Positions 26,523 through 39,083 of a DNA stretch of 64,000 nucleotides are shown piece by piece. The stretch lies in contig CM046303.1 in NCBI GenBank assembly GCA_025267735.1, positions 29,612,380 through 29,676,379 of the forward strand, written 5' to 3'. The first letter of the stretch is position 1; every line of letters begins with the position of its first letter. This DNA comes from Mactra quadrangularis. Lineage: Eukaryota > Mollusca > Bivalvia > Venerida > Mactridae. Below the pieces are notes generated by a model. That model worked only from the letters and a program-made list of their open reading frames with translations. It did no database searches and was not told where the DNA came from. The translations under genes were made by a program, and so were the position numbers.

Positions 26523-26848
26523 ACCCGTCGGCCGGTACAAACAGTCGCGAGTTCAACACCGCTTACTAAATTTTGTGTTTACGCCATTCGCCTGTAGACA
26601 CCAATCTCTGTAGTTCTCGCGTGAGACTTCAAATTGTATACAAATTTACACACTAAACTCAACAGCCATCTCTTGAATGGTCATTTTCGTGGGAAAATGA
26701 AATTTAGATTCAGTCTTTCATGGGGAATTCGTGCTGGTTCACAAAAAAACAAATTCTGAACTCAATCTTTATATTTGTTGTACCTGTATTTACAAACCAT
26801 ACCATAGTTTCTACGTAGAGATTGTTTGCTACCACAGATATAATTTAC

Positions 26849-26962
26849 CGCCGGCCTGAAGGCCGGTGGTATATTAGAGTCGTCAGAATCTGATGACCGT
26901 GGCAGGAGCAGTTCATGGTTTCTTTTACTTGCGTCCTTCTTTTTATTTGCAAATGTTGACAT
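26849..26962 (-). CDS. Candidate first exon of a small gene
   Basis: ATG at 26960-26962, 38 codons opening MSTFANKKKDASKRNHELLL and ending SNIPPAFRPA, then a GTAAAT donor in phase 0. Joined to 26099-26203 it would give a 72-residue hydrophilic protein. The frame also stays open for 28 more codons without splicing. No family recognised. Confidence 0.3.
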
Positions 26963-26999
26963 TGTATTAATTTTTAGTTTTATAGTACTGCAATAAAAT

Positions 27000-28300
27000 G
27001 TCGTGCTTTATTTGGGGGGGGGGGGGCATTTTAAAGAACATTTTATCTCAATTTATATTTTAAGATATTGTAAAATATCTGCTCCCCTAAATTGAGGTTC
27101 AGGCTAACAAAACACGTATTGTACATATTTCACGCACGTCTCCGTGAACAGATTTGCTAAAGACTCGTGGTAAATAAGCAAGTACGCGAGCTGAGAAATT
27201 TAGATCGGGTTTATCTTATACGAAGCGCTAAATGCATGATGTAAAATCTGGCGTGTTTTCGTGTACATAATTTTCATTTATTCTTTTAAACATTTATAAA
27301 TCATATTTAAAAGGAGTTTCTCCAAGAAGTCGCTAATTATCTTCTCTTCTAAACACTGGTTTAGACTAAAATACGTAGACATGTGAGTACATTTTAATAA
27401 ACATAAATTTATTGCTGTAATTAGTGGCCAATAAGCCGTATTTTTTAAGTTTGTTAACAGGAATAATGTATTAATAATTAAATAATGTAGTAAATATATA
27501 GATTTATACACTGGGCCATTTAATCATGGAACACTTTATATGTTCTGTATTATACCCCAGAATACAGAATTTTGTACTCTTTTTGCCGCATATATCTTTG
27601 TTTTCTCTTTTGATTTATGTACACATAATATTATCACTATCCGGTGGTATTTAATGCTTTGCATTAATCTTTTCTTGTACAGATATGTCTTTGTATCCTA
27701 CATTTTACATACTGACTCTAAATTCAATAAAATTCGTAAAACCACGAGGCGAAACAGTAAACATATCGGCTTCAATAATTAAATATTGCTTCATAGAAAG
27801 AAAAACGATTCCTATTTATTGACAAATACGTTTCATAAGCTTATCGTTGACTAAGATGTGCAGGCATCCGGTATCACAGGGATATCAAACGAGTCAACTC
27901 ATGCAATTTTGAAGAATCATTTGATAGGTAGGCGAATAACTGCCAGAACTGTTGTCCAAATTTCTGTTTCAAGAGACCGTTCTGTCACATCCAAGATGTA
28001 ATGTTAAAAAATGAAAAGCACTTCAAAAAGTCGTCCTTTAATTGGTATGAAATGCCTGTATTTCCTGCATAAACAAAAACGCTAAATTGCATACAAAGAA
28101 GCTAAGTACTGTGGTTGATTTTTTTTTTAAACAGAAAAACCATTACTGTCTTTAAAAATTTCCTCCGTAACATTCAGTCTTGGTACCTTGTGACTTTTTT
28201 CCTGGCCTAGACTGAAAATAACATTTTGCTGGCCATTGCTAAAAGATGGTTGAAATGAACTTGGGTAGGACATGTTTTGGTTATTAACAGGTATATATGT
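27000..28300. other. No gene recognised
   Basis: AT-rich sequence with a poly-G tract at 27014-27027 and only short ORFs. I see no splice-supported exon or bounded repeat. Confidence 0.5.
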
Positions 28301-28305
28301 ACAAA

Positions 28306-28388
28306 TATATATACTTAACAAAACTTCTAAGTACCCCGATTTCAATATTATAGGAAATGTTTATTTTTCTACATTTATGTTCGATCGA
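28306..28388. repeat. Dispersed repeat fragment, copy 1
   Basis: Shares ATATATATACTTAACAAAAC, the CTAAGTACCCCGAT block and ACATTTATGTTCGATCG with 33443-33525. Family unknown. Confidence 0.55.
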
Positions 28389-28428
28389 TGATGACTACAG
28401 AATAGTACACTTCGTGACTACAGAATAG

Positions 28429-29177
28429 TACACTTCGCTGGATTGACTCATATCTTCGCCCACGTGCATGTCGAGTCAACGTCAATACTAGTTCATCATC
28501 TGTACGTACATTAGATTGCAGTGTTCCACAAGGTAGTTGTTTGGGTCCGTGGTTATATCTTACTTATGCAGGAACCTTATTCGATGTCATTCCATCTGAT
28601 ATATCAGTGCATGGTTTTGCTGACGACCACACTGCTAATAAAAGATTCTGTCCTAACAATCAGAATGAAGAAGCAAATGCCATTTCTGATCTTGAAGATT
28701 GTGCCCTAACAATAAATTCATGGATGAATGAAAATAAATTGAAAATGAACAACTCAAAGACTGAGTTTATCATGTTTGGAAGCAGAGCACAGTTGAAAAA
28801 ATGTTTAACCCAGTCAATTAATATTGCTGGTGAAACTATAAAATCTGTGAAGACCATTCGCTATTTAGGGGCCTTTCTTGATGAAAACTTAAGCTTTAAA
28901 GATCACATCAAAACAAAAAGTAGAACTGCCATGTACAATTATTTACGTATCAAAAGTATAAGAAAATATCTGGATAAAGATGCAACGGAAACACTAGTCC
29001 TATCTTTGGTCATGTCCCACATCGATTACTGCAATCTGATCTTGTATGGAATTTCAAAATGTGATCTTAGCAAATTTCAGCGAATTCAAAACATGTGTGC
29101 AAAACTGGTATTAAGGCTAAAAAAATCTGACAGTTCAAAAGATGCTTTGTATTCACTGCACTGGTTACCACGTGTGT
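28429..29177 (+). pseudogene. Truncated non-LTR retrotransposon reverse transcriptase
   Basis: The open frame (ATG-started part 28541-29179) extends upstream in frame through WIDSYLRPRACRVNV and SVPQGSCLGPW, the usual RT motif before the catalytic block. The YxDD box appears as FADD in HGFADDHTANK. Then come YLGAFLDENLSFKDHI and LHWLP, typical of CR1/Jockey/RTE-type RT thumbs. The N-terminal endonuclease and the first RT motifs are missing, and the frame ends abruptly at LHWLPRV where the sequence changes to a CG-rich hairpin. It is a 5'- and 3'-truncated fossil of a LINE. Confidence 0.85.
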
Positions 29178-29187
29178 GAAGTTAGCC

Positions 29188-29226
29188 GTAACAGCCGCAC
29201 CAACCGTAATACGGCTGTTACGACTG
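29188..29226. repeat. Hairpin at the LINE junction
   Basis: GCCGTAACAGCCG is mirrored by CGGCTGTTACG across a short loop, at the point where LINE similarity stops. Confidence 0.6.
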
Positions 29227-29439
29227 GCCGTAATATAGTATTGTGGCCGCAAATCACAGAAACGGTAAAAGTGAAGTGAATACAAAGATGGATATGACTT
29301 TAGATGTTGGTTATTTATAAAACGTTCGTTTATATCAGAAAATTTGGTGACAGATCAAATGAAAAAAAAAACAAATGTAGATTTGAACCTCTTTTTCTGA
29401 CACGGGCGTAGTCACATAAAGATAGATTCACATAAAAGG

Positions 29440-30480
29440 TGTTATAATTATTCCTTTTCCGACAACATGGATCGTCATTCTTCGAAAACTCGTTTCTAAG
29501 AGAAAAAACATCAAAATATGCCTATATATCTATCAAATAGACTCGAACCTCTGTTTCGACTGGCTGTTACCCGGCCAAGGGCGTGGACCTAAGAAGGCAA
29601 GTTCACGAATGTGCAATTATAAATATTCCCTTTCTGACAACATATGTCGTTATTCTGGAAAAACTTATTTTTAAGAGAATTATTCATCCAAATATGCCAA
29701 TATTTCTATCAAATTGACTCGAACATCTGTTTCGACTGGCTGTTACCCGGTCCAAGGGCGTAGACATAAAAAGGCAAGTTCACGAATGTGTATCTATAGT
29801 TATTCCCTTTCTGGCAAAATGGGTCGTCATTCTGGGAAAACTCGTTTTCAGGGAAATATTCATCCAAATATGCCAACATTTCTATCAAATAGATTCGAAC
29901 CTCTATTTCGGCTGGCTGTTTCACGTCATAAAGGCGTAGACCTATGAAGCTAAGTTCACGAATGTGATGCTTTAGTTACATTTGTATTTCTTTCAGGCAA
30001 CATAGGTCGTCATTCTGGGAAAACTCGTTTTCAAGAGAAATATTCGTCAAAATAAGCCAATATTTCTATCAAATAGACTCGAACCTCTCTTTCGGCTAAC
30101 TGTTACCCGGCCTAAGGGCGTAGACCCAAGAAGCGAAGTTTACAAATTTGTATCTATAGTTATATCCTTTCATGCAACATGGGTCGTTATTCTGAGAAAA
30201 CTCGTTTTCAAAAGAAATATTCATCAAAATATGCCAACATTTCTATCAAATAGCCTCAAACTTCTGTGCCGACTGGCTGTTTCCCGGCCCAAGGACGTAG
30301 ACCTAAGAAGCGAAGTTCACGAATGAGTACCTATAGTTATTCCTTTATTGGCAACATGGGTCGTTATTATGAGAAAACTCGTTTTCAAAAGAAATATTCA
30401 TCCAAATATGCCAACATTTCTATCAAATAGACTCGAACCTCAGTTTCGGCTGGCTGTTACCCGGCCCAAGGGCTAGTCAG
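29440..30480. repeat. ~180-bp tandem repeat, six copies
   Basis: Units start at about 29522, 29700, 29879, 30060, 30239 and 30418 with TTTCTATCAAATAGACTCGA, then a GGCTGTTACCCGG block, AAGTTCACGAATGTG and TCGTCATTCTGGGAAAACTC. About 85-90% alike. No continuous ORF. Confidence 0.92.
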
Positions 30481-30764
30481 AAAAAACAACTGGTGGTACA
30501 AATGTAAATTCCGTAAAAAAAACTCTCTATTTTTCCCGTATGCCATCTAACCTATTCACCAATTGATACATGTAACAAAACAAGATCATTAACAGCTATC
30601 TTTAACATATGTCGATATTATTTCTAGCATTCCATCAAGATTGTACATAAATGTGAGTACAGTCATGTATATCTTTCTGTTGCTTGACACTATCTAGGAA
30701 ACCTATCGGAATTTTGTTTGGTATTATTTTTCCTTTTTTGACATTTGCACTAAGTTGTTACTAA

Positions 30765-30965
30765 GGTAGCCGACCGACTAGCTCAGTTAGTAGCACGGAA
30801 GTCTACTGATCGAGGGGTCACTGACGAAAGTATGCGCTTAGTACTAGTAGTTGGTTAACAGCTGAATCCAGAGATTTATCCTTTCCAGGAGAAGTGAGTA
30901 GGTTGACTGACCGCCGTTATATGACCTATACAATGTGTTGCTACGGCATTAAACCCATTTATAAG
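30765..30965 (+). mobile_element. SINE, family A, internally deleted
   Basis: tRNA-like head GACTAGCTCAGTTAGTAGCA and TCTACTGATCGAGGGGTC run straight into ACTGACGAAAG and the GACTGACCGCCGTTATATG 3' domain, so the middle of the element is missing. Confidence 0.75.
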
Positions 30966-31099
30966 TTACTAAGAGTTACTAAGATATATTGTATCACAGA
31001 TTTACAAGTAATTGAAAAATACCAGCTCAACATGCCGCTACTAAATAAAGTTTCTTACGCTATTTATATATCTAAAGCCACAGTAATGTGATAATATGT

Positions 31100-31295
31100 T
31101 CATCATATGAATCATGGATTCGCTCGCACCTTAATTTTGTCGTTTTTTCTTAACAAATAGTTTTATTTCTTCGCTCGCTCATAACAATTTGGTCAAACCG
31201 CTATATAAAACAACTGAATAAAGATTTTTCTTCGCTCGCTTGCCCATTTTTCCAGAAAATCGATAGAACACATGATCAACTTGTTGTGGCCTAAA
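31100..31295. mobile_element. MITE, GGCCACAACAAGTTGATCAT family
   Basis: Right end GATCAACTTGTTGTGGCC. Core with CTTCGCTCGCT motifs shared (inverted) with 45274-45484. The left end is degraded. Confidence 0.65.
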
Positions 31296-32235
31296 AGCGA
31301 ACAAAAATTCTTATATTTCATTACATGCAGTATTTAACTAATCTGGAAGTATGCCTTACCTATTTTGTAGTCACAATGCAATCGCTTTTGAGGGAATTCC
31401 GACAAGTGAAAATAGAAAGAATTTTACCAGATATTAGATATTACAAGAAAGTGACTGAATTCCAAATGCTATTCCGTAGGAGACAATTCCTAATGCAAAC
31501 CTGAATAAACGTTTTCATAGAATAGAAAAAATGTTAGTGTAGTAAAATATTTTAAGCTAAACATAAATCAGATTTAAGTATATATTTTGATTTCATTGCA
31601 AGTAAACATTATGATATAGATTAATGCGATGTAAGCACAACAAAAAGCGACACTGTTAATAAACGAAGACGCAACAAAAACTAAAATATATGATAAGTAA
31701 AATCTACGGAAAGAATTTGTTAATCGTGCGCTTATCCTATTTGGTGTGTTTGAAATCAATTAAGATAATACGTTTAAACAGAAGACTAATAATAATTACC
31801 AGTTAATTGCTAACAGGAGAGAGGTTCGACGTAGTTTTGGGGTTCTGAATAAGTCAATAATCGAATACTTTTTGTCGTCTGTGTCAGTCGAAGGCTGTGA
31901 GGCCATAAACTCTGCCAAATCACTTGTTTCCCTTTTATTGTATCTAGCTACCGTTTTGATTATATTCTTTGCTTGTTCCAGTTAATCATGGGCAATATAC
32001 CATCAAAAACTTTCTGGAATTATGCTCCGCACCACAAGGACACCTGAGAGATATACTTGGATGTAATTGCAAATGATTACAATCAACACATCAAAGAAAA
32101 GTACTGCATATTTAGTAGACGCATGCATATCTAAATGGATAACACATATGTTTTAACAAGTAAAAAGTATGCTAGTAGCGTTGTTAGTTTTTGGGTGTGT
32201 GCACATCCAGGAATACATGTAATTACATAAATAAA

Positions 32236-32500
32236 TCAACTGTTGCGAGTATGCAAATATTCAGGGCAAGGCATGACCAGCCGATTGACCAAGTCGGGCC
32301 TACTTGGACACCCGTCTACCCGAATCAGAGGCCAAAGCAGTGTGTTGGGAAGACTGGAGATCCCTGGGTCTCCCTCAACTACCAGGATCCTCCTTTCCCG
32401 GTTACGGGACGCTGCCCACGGCAAACGGGAAGTTTTGTTGTTAGCCATATGCCCATCATGCAGGTCCAAATAGCACCTACATAATGGGCACATGTTTCTC
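32236..32500 (-). other. GC-richer island, possible retroelement gag fragment
   Basis: The minus strand has an open frame beginning MCPLCRCYLDLHDGHMA. The CxxC...DxH spacing recalls zinc-knuckle-like gag segments of DIRS/Ngaro elements, but the similarity is short. The base composition stands out against the AT-rich surroundings. Plus-strand ORFs overlap it. Confidence 0.25.
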
Positions 32501-32674
32501 CGCCTCGCCGCGTAGAGGTCACCAAAAAGACAAATATACGAAACGGTCTTATTATAGAGACCCTTTTGTTCACAAATTAAGCATTTGGGTCTTAATAATT
32601 GTTAAAATTGCATGATTTTGAAATAAAAAAGTGGTCTTTATAGCGGAATTTCACTGTATTACATTATATTGATA

Positions 32675-32770
32675 TATGATTATCGAGCGGTTATAGCGTT
32701 GAACTGGTAATTATTAGATAGCCAGCTCCGCGTTGATTCGAATCCCATTATAACCTACATAGTTGTTAGC
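32675..32770 (+). mobile_element. tRNA-like SINE head (family C)
   Basis: GAGCGGTTATAGCGTTGAAC resembles an A box and GTTGATTCGAATCCC a B box. A reverse relative lies at 50530-50600. Confidence 0.45.
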
Positions 32771-33166
32771 TTATTGCTGGGGGTCAGGAAGCAGATTTGA
32801 AAGTGATTAATCCAAGTTGTAAGAACTTGTTTCACAATTGAGCTAAAATGAATTGATATAAAACTAGTTAGTGTGGTAGGGTACATGTATATAACTATTG
32901 TTTGAATATGATATACTGCAATACTTTTGGTTCATGAGGACAAAATACATGTATATTGAAGATGAATACCATTTTGTTATTATCTGTTCACCCTATTCAA
33001 ATATTCGTAAAGTGTATACATTTAAACGTCACTTGTAATAAAAAATAGGCACAACACAAAATATGTACCATAAACGTGGGAGAAGACATTTACAGAAAAT
33101 GTGTTTCACATAATCGCCGAAGATAATAAATTAAGACAACACTTCGATGACCATTGATTATGTATT

Positions 33167-33261
33167 AGTTAGATTATGTTTTCATTTTACTATAAGGTTT
33201 AGTGCGAGGGGCGGAGCCCCGAGCACTGAACCTTATAGTAAAATGAAAACATAATCTAACT
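33167..33261. repeat. 95-bp palindrome, about 44-bp arms
   Basis: The left arm (AGTTAGATTATGTTTTCATT and on) and the right arm mirror each other with only 2-3 mismatches around a GGGCGGAGCCCC centre. It would form a very stable hairpin. Confidence 0.93.
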
Positions 33262-33263
33262 GA

Positions 33264-33380
33264 CTTAGCACAGCATTTTCCCCAAGTTCAACACGCTTCT
33301 ATACTATATAATATAGTACATGTCTACTATCAACAATCCTTGACAGCTGATTGGACGAGGGGAAAATGCTATGTGCTAAG
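33264..33380. mobile_element. Small MITE next to the palindrome
   Basis: Left end CTTAGCACAGCATTTTCCCC and right end GGGGAAAATGCTATGTGCTA are inverted repeats of about 20 bp with one small indel. Confidence 0.8.
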
Positions 33381-33442
33381 GTAATTTATGATATAGGTTG
33401 TTTAGGATAGGTTTAGACAAAACACGAGGATTTCATTATCAT

Positions 33443-33525
33443 ATATATACTTAACGAAACTATTAAGTACACCGATATCAATGTTGTCATAAATTTTCAT
33501 TTTTCAACATTTATGTCCGATCGTT
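33443..33525. repeat. Dispersed repeat fragment, copy 2
   Basis: About 80% match to 28306-28388, same orientation. Confidence 0.55.
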
Positions 33526-34589
33526 AATGCAAATGTGTACAGGACTATACTGTTGTCTGCTCGCATGGTTTTCATGCTTTTTAATTGATGCAAAATTGGT
33601 TTTGTTGTGCATGTGCAGAAAAGCGGAAATGCGCACGTTCTTATCGTGCAAAAATCACACGTTGTCAGTTTTAGTAAAAATCATTAGTGCGTTGATATGC
33701 ACAACGAAAAATCAAATAATGGCTTGAATGTCGCTTCAAGAACGAGAAATTGCTATAGGTCTTTTGCCAGACGGTGCGTCATCTGCAGAATATGTCTTCT
33801 AATTGATAATTTGCTGTTCACTCAAAACAATTAAAAAATATTCCCATATCAACCCATGCGCGACAAAAATGGTTTTGCATTGATAGAGTAGCATGAAAAC
33901 CATGAAAGCAAAGGTCAGTCATATCCAACTATTTGTCCTTTCGTAACTTATTGATTTGACTACTCGATAAAATCGATAATTAATCAGACCCTCCGTTGTT
34001 GCGCTCGGTATTGTTCGGAAATTTCCTATATAACACCCTGCTGTGATCATAAATTGATAAAAATGATCAACCCCATCAATGTATCACGTGATAGACTCTA
34101 CATGACGTCTATTACCAACATTTGATATCTTATATTTTTATGTAAGCTTATATATAACAAATCACACAATGCGCGGTAAGAATGAAAATATATTCCTTAG
34201 AGTTTTATTTACGTTTCCTTTTATGAACAGAATTAAAATTTATAATTTTTGAGTCATACATATAATTTTCATTACACCTTGTATGGTTTTTAATTTGCAA
34301 CAGCGTAAGTAAATGTACATATTAATACATGTACTTAAAATAAATATAAATTTCAATGATAATTAAAAACATCAATCAATATGCATAAAAAATTTACACT
34401 TAATAGACGCTATAACTCTGGAAGGCAAATATGAACGCATTCTGGTTCCCAGAGTCTAGTAGGATTATCAATACCAGATTGTTATGAACAGAACAACTCA
34501 TCAACCATATCAAGCTGGTGAACGTAAAACTATTGACCTCTGTAGTAGAAGAATCCTCCCATTGAATTTCATGTCCATTTGTTGATATT

Positions 34590-34815
34590 TGTTGTCCATA
34601 TACACGTGTCCTGCTGAAATGGAACAAGTCGTCTCGGACTTTTTGTCCCTGAGATGTTTGTTGTCCATATTCACGTGTCCTGCTGAAATTGACAAGTCGC
34701 CTCGGATTTTTTGTCCTTGAGATGTTTGTTGTCCATATACGCGTGTACTGCTGAAATTAAACAAGTTGTCTCGGACTTTTTGTCCTTTAGATGTTTGTTG
34801 TTCAATGAAATTCAA
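34590..34815 (-). repeat. 69-bp repeat, left arm
   Basis: About three units on the minus strand (ACAACAAACATCTC...AAGTCCGAG type), diverged and partly out of register. They mirror the right arm. Confidence 0.85.
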
Positions 34816-34904
34816 TAAATTGTGTTGTTGTTTTATTTTTCAAAAAGAAAATATAAACAAAGGATTGTCCCAACAATTTCGTACCAATTAAATTAACTTT
34901 TACG

Positions 34905-37900
34905 AAAATATTGAGGACTTGCCATTGTTTGCATTTTGATTTGTCCCCACACCATTTCGACCCAAACTTTTTCTACGAAAATATTGGGGAACGAATCTTT
35001 GTTTACATCTTGATTTGTCCCGTGAACTTATTTGACCAAAACTTTCTTGGGTACGAAAATATTTTGGGACGAATCTTTTTTTACATTTTGATACTTTCCC
35101 ATACCATTTGACCCCAACTTTTTGGGTACGAAAATATTGAGAAACGAATCTTTACATTTTGATTCGTCCCCAAAGCAATTCCACCCCAATTTTTTTGAGT
35201 ACGAAAATATTTGGGGACAAATTTTTGTTTACATTTTGATTCGTCCCCAAAGCATTTCGACCCCAATTTTTTGAGTACGAAAACATTTGGGGACGAATCT
35301 TGTTTACATTTTGATTCGTCCCCGAAGTCATTCGACCCCAACTTTTTTGAGTACGAAAATATTTGGGGACGAATCTTGTTTACATTTTAATTCGTCCCCG
35401 AACTCATTCGACCTCAACTTTATTGGGGACGAAAATATTTGGGGCGAATCTTGTTTACATTTTAATTCGTCCCCGAAGTCATTCGACCCAAACTTTTTTG
35501 AGTACGAAAATATTTGGGGAAAATTTTTTGTTTACATTTTGATTCGTCCCCAAAGCATTTCGACCCCAATTTTTTTGGGAACGAAAATATTTGGGGACGA
35601 ATCTTGTTTACATTTTAATTCGTCCCCGAACTCATTCGACCGCAACTTTATTCGGTACGAAAACATTTGGGAACGAATCTTGTTTACATTATATTTCGTC
35701 CCCGAAGTCATTCGACCCCAACTTTTTTGAGTACGAAAATATTTGGGGACGAATCTTGTTTACATTTTAATTCGTCCCCGAAGTCATTCGACTCCAACTT
35801 TTTTGGGTACGAAAATATTTGGGGACAAATCTTTGTTTACATTTTAATTCCTCCCCGAACTCATTCGACCTCAACTTTTTTGAGTACGAAAATAAATGGG
35901 GACGAATCTTGTTTACATTTTAATTCGTCCCCGAAGTCATTCGACCCCAACTTTTTTGAGTACGGAACTATTTGGGGACGAATCTTGTTTACATTTTAAT
36001 TCGTCCCCGAAGTCATTCGACCCCAACTTTTTTGAGTACGAAAATATTTGGGGACGAATCTTGTTTAGATTTTAATTCGTCCCCGAAGTCATTCGACCCC
36101 AACTTTTTTGGGGACGAAAATATTTGGGGACAAATCTTTGTTTACATTTTAATTCGTCCCCAAACTCATTCGACCTCAACTTTTTTTAGTACGAAAATAT
36201 TTGGGGACGAATCTTGTTTACATTTTAATTCGTCCCCGAAGTCATTCGACCCCAACTTTTTTGAGTACGAAAATATTTGGGGACGAATCTTGTTTACAAT
36301 TTAATTCCTCCCCGAACCATTTCGACCCTACTTTTTTGAATACGAAAATATTTGGGGACGAATCTTGTTTACATTTTAATTCGTCCCCGAAGTCATTCGA
36401 CCCCAACTTTTTTGAGTACGAAAATATTTGGGGACGAATCTTGTTTACAATTTAATTAGGCCCCGAACTCATTCGACCTCAACTTTTTTGAGTACGAAAA
36501 TATTTGGGGACGAATCTTGTTTACATATTAATTCGTCCCCGAAGTCATTCGACCCCAACTTTTTTGAGTACGAAAATATTTGGGGACGAATCTTGTTTAG
36601 ATTTAAATTCATCCCCGAAGTCATTCGACCCCAACTTTTTTGGGTACGAAAATATTTGGGGACAAATCTTTGTTTACATTTTAATTCGTCCCCGAAGTCA
36701 TTCGACCTCAACTTTTTTGGGTACGAAAATATTTGGGTACAAATCTTTGTTTACATTTTAATTCGTCCCCGAACTCATTTGACCTCAACTTTTTTGAGTA
36801 CGAAAATATTTGGGGACGAATCTTGTTTACAATTTAATTCGTCCCCGAACCATTTCGACCCCACTTTTTTGTGTACGAAAATATTTTGGGACGAATCTTG
36901 CTTACATTTTAATTCGTCCCCGAAGTCATTCGACCCCAACTTTTTTGAGTACGAAAATATTTGGGGACGAATCTTGTTTAGATTTTAATTCGTCCCCGAA
37001 GTCATTCGACCCAAATTTTTTGGGTACGAAAATATTTGGGGACAAATCTTTGTTTACATTTTAATTCGTCCCCGAACTCATTCGACCTCAACTTTATTGG
37101 GTACGAAAATATTTGGGGACGAATCTTGTTTACATTTTAATTCGTCCCCGAACTCATTCGAACCCAACTTATTTGGGTACGAAAATATTTGGGGACGAAT
37201 CTTTGTTTACATTCTGATTCGTTCCCAAACTCATTCGAACCCAACTTTTTTGAGTACGAAAATATTTGTGGACAAATCTTGTTTACATTTTAATTTATCC
37301 CTGAAGTCATTCGACCCCAACTTTTTTGAGTACGAAAATATTTAGGGACGAATCTTGTTTACAATATGATTCGTCCCCGAACTCATTCGACCCTAACTTT
37401 TTTTAATTCGAAAATATTTGGGGACGAATCTTGTTTACATTTTAATTCGTCCCCGAAGTCATTCGACCCCAACTTTTTTGAGTACGAAAATATTTGGGGA
37501 CAAATCTTTGTTTACATTTTAATTCGTCCCCGAAGTCATTCGACCCCAACATTTTTGGGTACGAAAATATTTGGGGACAAATCTTTGTTTACATTTTAAT
37601 TCGTCCCCAAACTCATTCGACCTCAACTTTTTTGAGTACGAAAATATTTGGGGACGAATCTTGTTTACAATATGATTCGTCCCCGAACTCATTCGACCCA
37701 AACTTTTTTTAATTCGAAAATATTTGGTGACGAATCTTTGTTTACATTTTAATTCGTCCCCGAACTTATTCGAACCCAACTTATTTGGGTACGAAAATAT
37801 TTGGGGACGAATCTTTGTTTACATTCTGATTCGTTCCCAAACTCATTCGAACCCAACTTTTTTAGTACGAAAATATTTGGGGACGAATCTTTGTTTACAT

Positions 37901-38650
37901 TTTGATTCGTTCCCAAACTCATTCGACCCCAACTTTTTTTAGTACGAAAATATTTGGGGACGAATCTTGTTTACAATTTAATTAGGCCCGAACCATTTCG
38001 ACCCCAACTTTTTTGAGTACGAAAATATTTGGGGACGAATCTTGTTTACAATTTAATTCGTCCCCGAAGTCATTCGACCCCAACTTTTTTGAGTACGAAA
38101 ATATTTGGGGACGAATCTTGTTTACATTTTAATTCGTCCCCGAAGTCATTCGACCTCAACTTTTTTGAGTACGAAAATATTTGGGGACCAATCTTGTTTA
38201 CATTTTAATTCGTCCCCGAACCATATCGACCCCAACTTTTTTTAGTACGAAAATATTTGGGGACGAATCTTGTTTACAATTTGATTCGTCTCCGAACCAT
38301 TTCGACCGCAACTTTTTTGGGTACGAAAATATTTGGGACGAATCTTGTATACAATTTGATTCGTCTCCGAACCATTTCGACCCCAACTTTTTGGGTACAA
38401 AAATATTTGGGGACGAATTTTGTTTACATTTTAATTCGTCCCCGAACTCATTCGATCCAATCATTTTTGGGTATGAAAATAGTTGGCGACGAATCTTTGT
38501 TTACATTTTGATTTGTCCCCAAACTCATTCGACCCAAACTTTTTTGAGTACGAAAATATTGAGGGACGTAAAATGTTGGATTCGAAATGACTCAGGGACG
38601 ATTCATGTGGTAAACAAAGATTTGTCAATAATATTTTCGTAACGGGAAAA
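34905..38650. repeat. 76-bp tandem array, about 49 copies, hairpin in every unit
   Basis: Unit of 76-77 bp. In each, GGGGACGAAT and ATTCGTCCCC flank a 13-15-nt AT-rich loop, a perfect 10-bp stem, and TACGAAAATATTTGG and CATTCGACC blocks are shared. Three units are 228 bp with few stops, which explains the many overlapping ORFs (147, 186 and 153 codons and others). These are not genes. Confidence 0.95.
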
Positions 38651-38738
38651 ATGTTGAGTTCGAAATTGTTATGGACCAAATCCTGTTTGATTTATTTTTT
38701 TAATAATAAAACAACAACACAATTTAATAAATTTACTT

Positions 38739-39083
38739 GGACAACAAACATCTCAAGGACAAACCGTCCGAGATGACTTGTTTAATTTCAGCAGGACTCG
38801 CGTACATGGACAACAAACATCTCAAGGACAAAAAGTCCGAGACGACTTGTTTAATTTCAGCAGGACTCGCGTACATGGACAACAAACATCTCAAGGACAA
38901 AAAGTCCGAGATGACTTGTTAAATTTCAGCGGGACACGCGTACATGGACAACAAACATCTCAAGGACAAAAAGTCCGAGATGACTTGTTAAATTTCAGCG
39001 GGACACGCGTAAAGGGACAACAAGCATCTCAAGGACAAAAAGTCCGAGACGACTTGTTCGAAAAAAAATTGGACAGAATGTAC
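38739..39083 (+). repeat. 69-bp repeat, right arm, five copies
   Basis: Units start at 38739, 38808, 38877, 38946 and 39015 (GGACAACAAACATCTCAAGG). 69 bp is 23 codons, so a frame stays open through the array into the flank (38778-39146). Confidence 0.95.

Noticed and set aside
32191..32484. 97-codon plus-strand ORF as a gene
   Set aside because: Overlaps three other open frames in the same GC-richer patch. No motif, no splice support.
34911..38679. Dozens of overlapping ORFs on both strands (for example 186 and 153 codons)
   Set aside because: By-products of the 76-bp array. The frames shift every unit and no start, domain or splice logic is shared.
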